From assembly GCA_002413385.1 (NCBI GenBank), contig DHWW01000152.1, positions 1,010 to 6,844 of the forward strand: a stretch of DNA of 5,835 nucleotides, in the 5' to 3' direction. The DNA is from Granulicella sp. UBA5172. Lineage in GTDB: Bacteria; Acidobacteriota; Terriglobia; Terriglobales; Acidobacteriaceae. The notes below the pieces were generated by a model that saw only the letters and a list, made by a program, of their open reading frames with translations, was not told where the DNA came from and made no database searches. Both the position numbers and the translations under genes were made by a program. Positions 5,652 through 5,835 of the stretch are shown here, in pieces; position 1 is the stretch's first letter; the number at the start of each line of letters is the position of its first letter.

Positions 5652-5657
5652 TACAAT
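5652..5657 (+). promoter_or_regulatory. Candidate -10 element of the lon promoter
   Basis: TACAAT matches the -10 consensus at five of six positions and lies 59 bases before the lon ATG, downstream of the clpX terminator, so lon should need its own promoter about here. The -35 position holds CAATTC, a poor match. No full sigma-32 (CTTGAAA with CCCCAT) or CIRCE element is visible, although CTTGAA occurs at 5605-5610 without its partner. Confidence 0.4.
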
Positions 5658-5716
5658 TTCGTTCAAGCTGAGCAGACGCATCGTTCCTGCGCGAGCAACG
5701 TCTAATCGGGAGGCCT

Positions 5717-5835
5717 ATGACAAACGACGAACGCGACATCCTCAACGGCGCTCAGCGCAAACTCCCCATGATGCCCATCCGCGAGATGGTCATCTTCCCG
5801 CACATGATGGCGCCCTTTGTAGTCGGACGTGAATC
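5717..5835 (+). CDS. lon: ATP-dependent protease Lon, N-terminal part, cut by the window edge
   Basis: Lon is a homohexameric AAA+ serine protease that degrades misfolded and short-lived regulatory proteins in the cytoplasm. Only 39 codons plus two bases are visible. After 14 leading residues comes LPMMPIREMVIFPHMM (16-31) and then APFVVGRE, the characteristic opening of the Lon substrate-binding domain (a LPLLPLRDxVVFPxMxxPLxVGR-like motif). The ATPase and the Ser-Lys catalytic dyad lie beyond the edge. The ATG has GGGAGG (5708-5713) only three bases upstream, a short spacing, but no better start is in frame. The strand and order after clpX match the widespread tig-clpP-clpX-lon arrangement, although the strong terminator upstream indicates separate transcription here. 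Confidence 0.93.
   Translation, partial: MTNDERDILNGAQRKLPMMPIREMVIFPHMMAPFVVGRE

Noticed and set aside
4337..5656. A 439-codon open frame on the minus strand opposite clpX
   Set aside because: It is the mirror of a strongly codon-biased GC-rich gene. Its translation is Leu/Gln/Arg/His-rich with no domain, while the plus strand encodes an intact ClpX with all motifs.

Overview
The window looks like a chromosomal housekeeping segment from an Acidobacteriota genome, probably family Acidobacteriaceae (Granulicella, Terriglobus or Edaphobacter type). That placement is an inference from the look of the proteins and the moderately high GC; no search was run. There are no tRNA or rRNA genes, CRISPR arrays, insertion sequences or phage genes.

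Layout. Positions 1-164 (minus strand) hold the N-terminal part of a uracil-DNA glycosylase of the Fe-S type (family 4/5), cut by the window edge. A divergent intergenic region of about 240 bases follows, with a perfect 12-base palindrome and a hairpin. Positions 405-1688 (plus) encode a membrane-anchored protein with a galactose mutarotase (aldose 1-epimerase) fold that appears to have lost most of the usual catalytic residues. After a hairpin that overlaps a good sigma-70-like promoter comes the classical protein quality-control cluster: tig (trigger factor, 1868-3334, probably starting at TTG), clpP (3418-4011), clpX (4247-5536), a strong intrinsic terminator (5563-5589), and the start of lon (5717 to the right edge) with its own candidate promoter.

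How the genes work together. Trigger factor meets nascent chains at the ribosome exit. ClpX unfolds tagged or damaged proteins and feeds them to the ClpP chamber. Lon is a second ATP-dependent protease. The order tig-clpP-clpX-lon is conserved in many bacteria. Here tig and clpP are close enough (83 bases) to share a transcript. clpX follows after a 235-base gap containing several hairpins and may also have its own promoter. lon is separated by the terminator.

I found no clearly new system. The points most worth a second look are the native histidine-rich N-terminal extension on trigger factor, the apparently catalytically dead mutarotase, the structured clpP-clpX gap, and two genes (tig and the glycosylase) whose ribosome binding sites sit inside tiny self-complementary elements.
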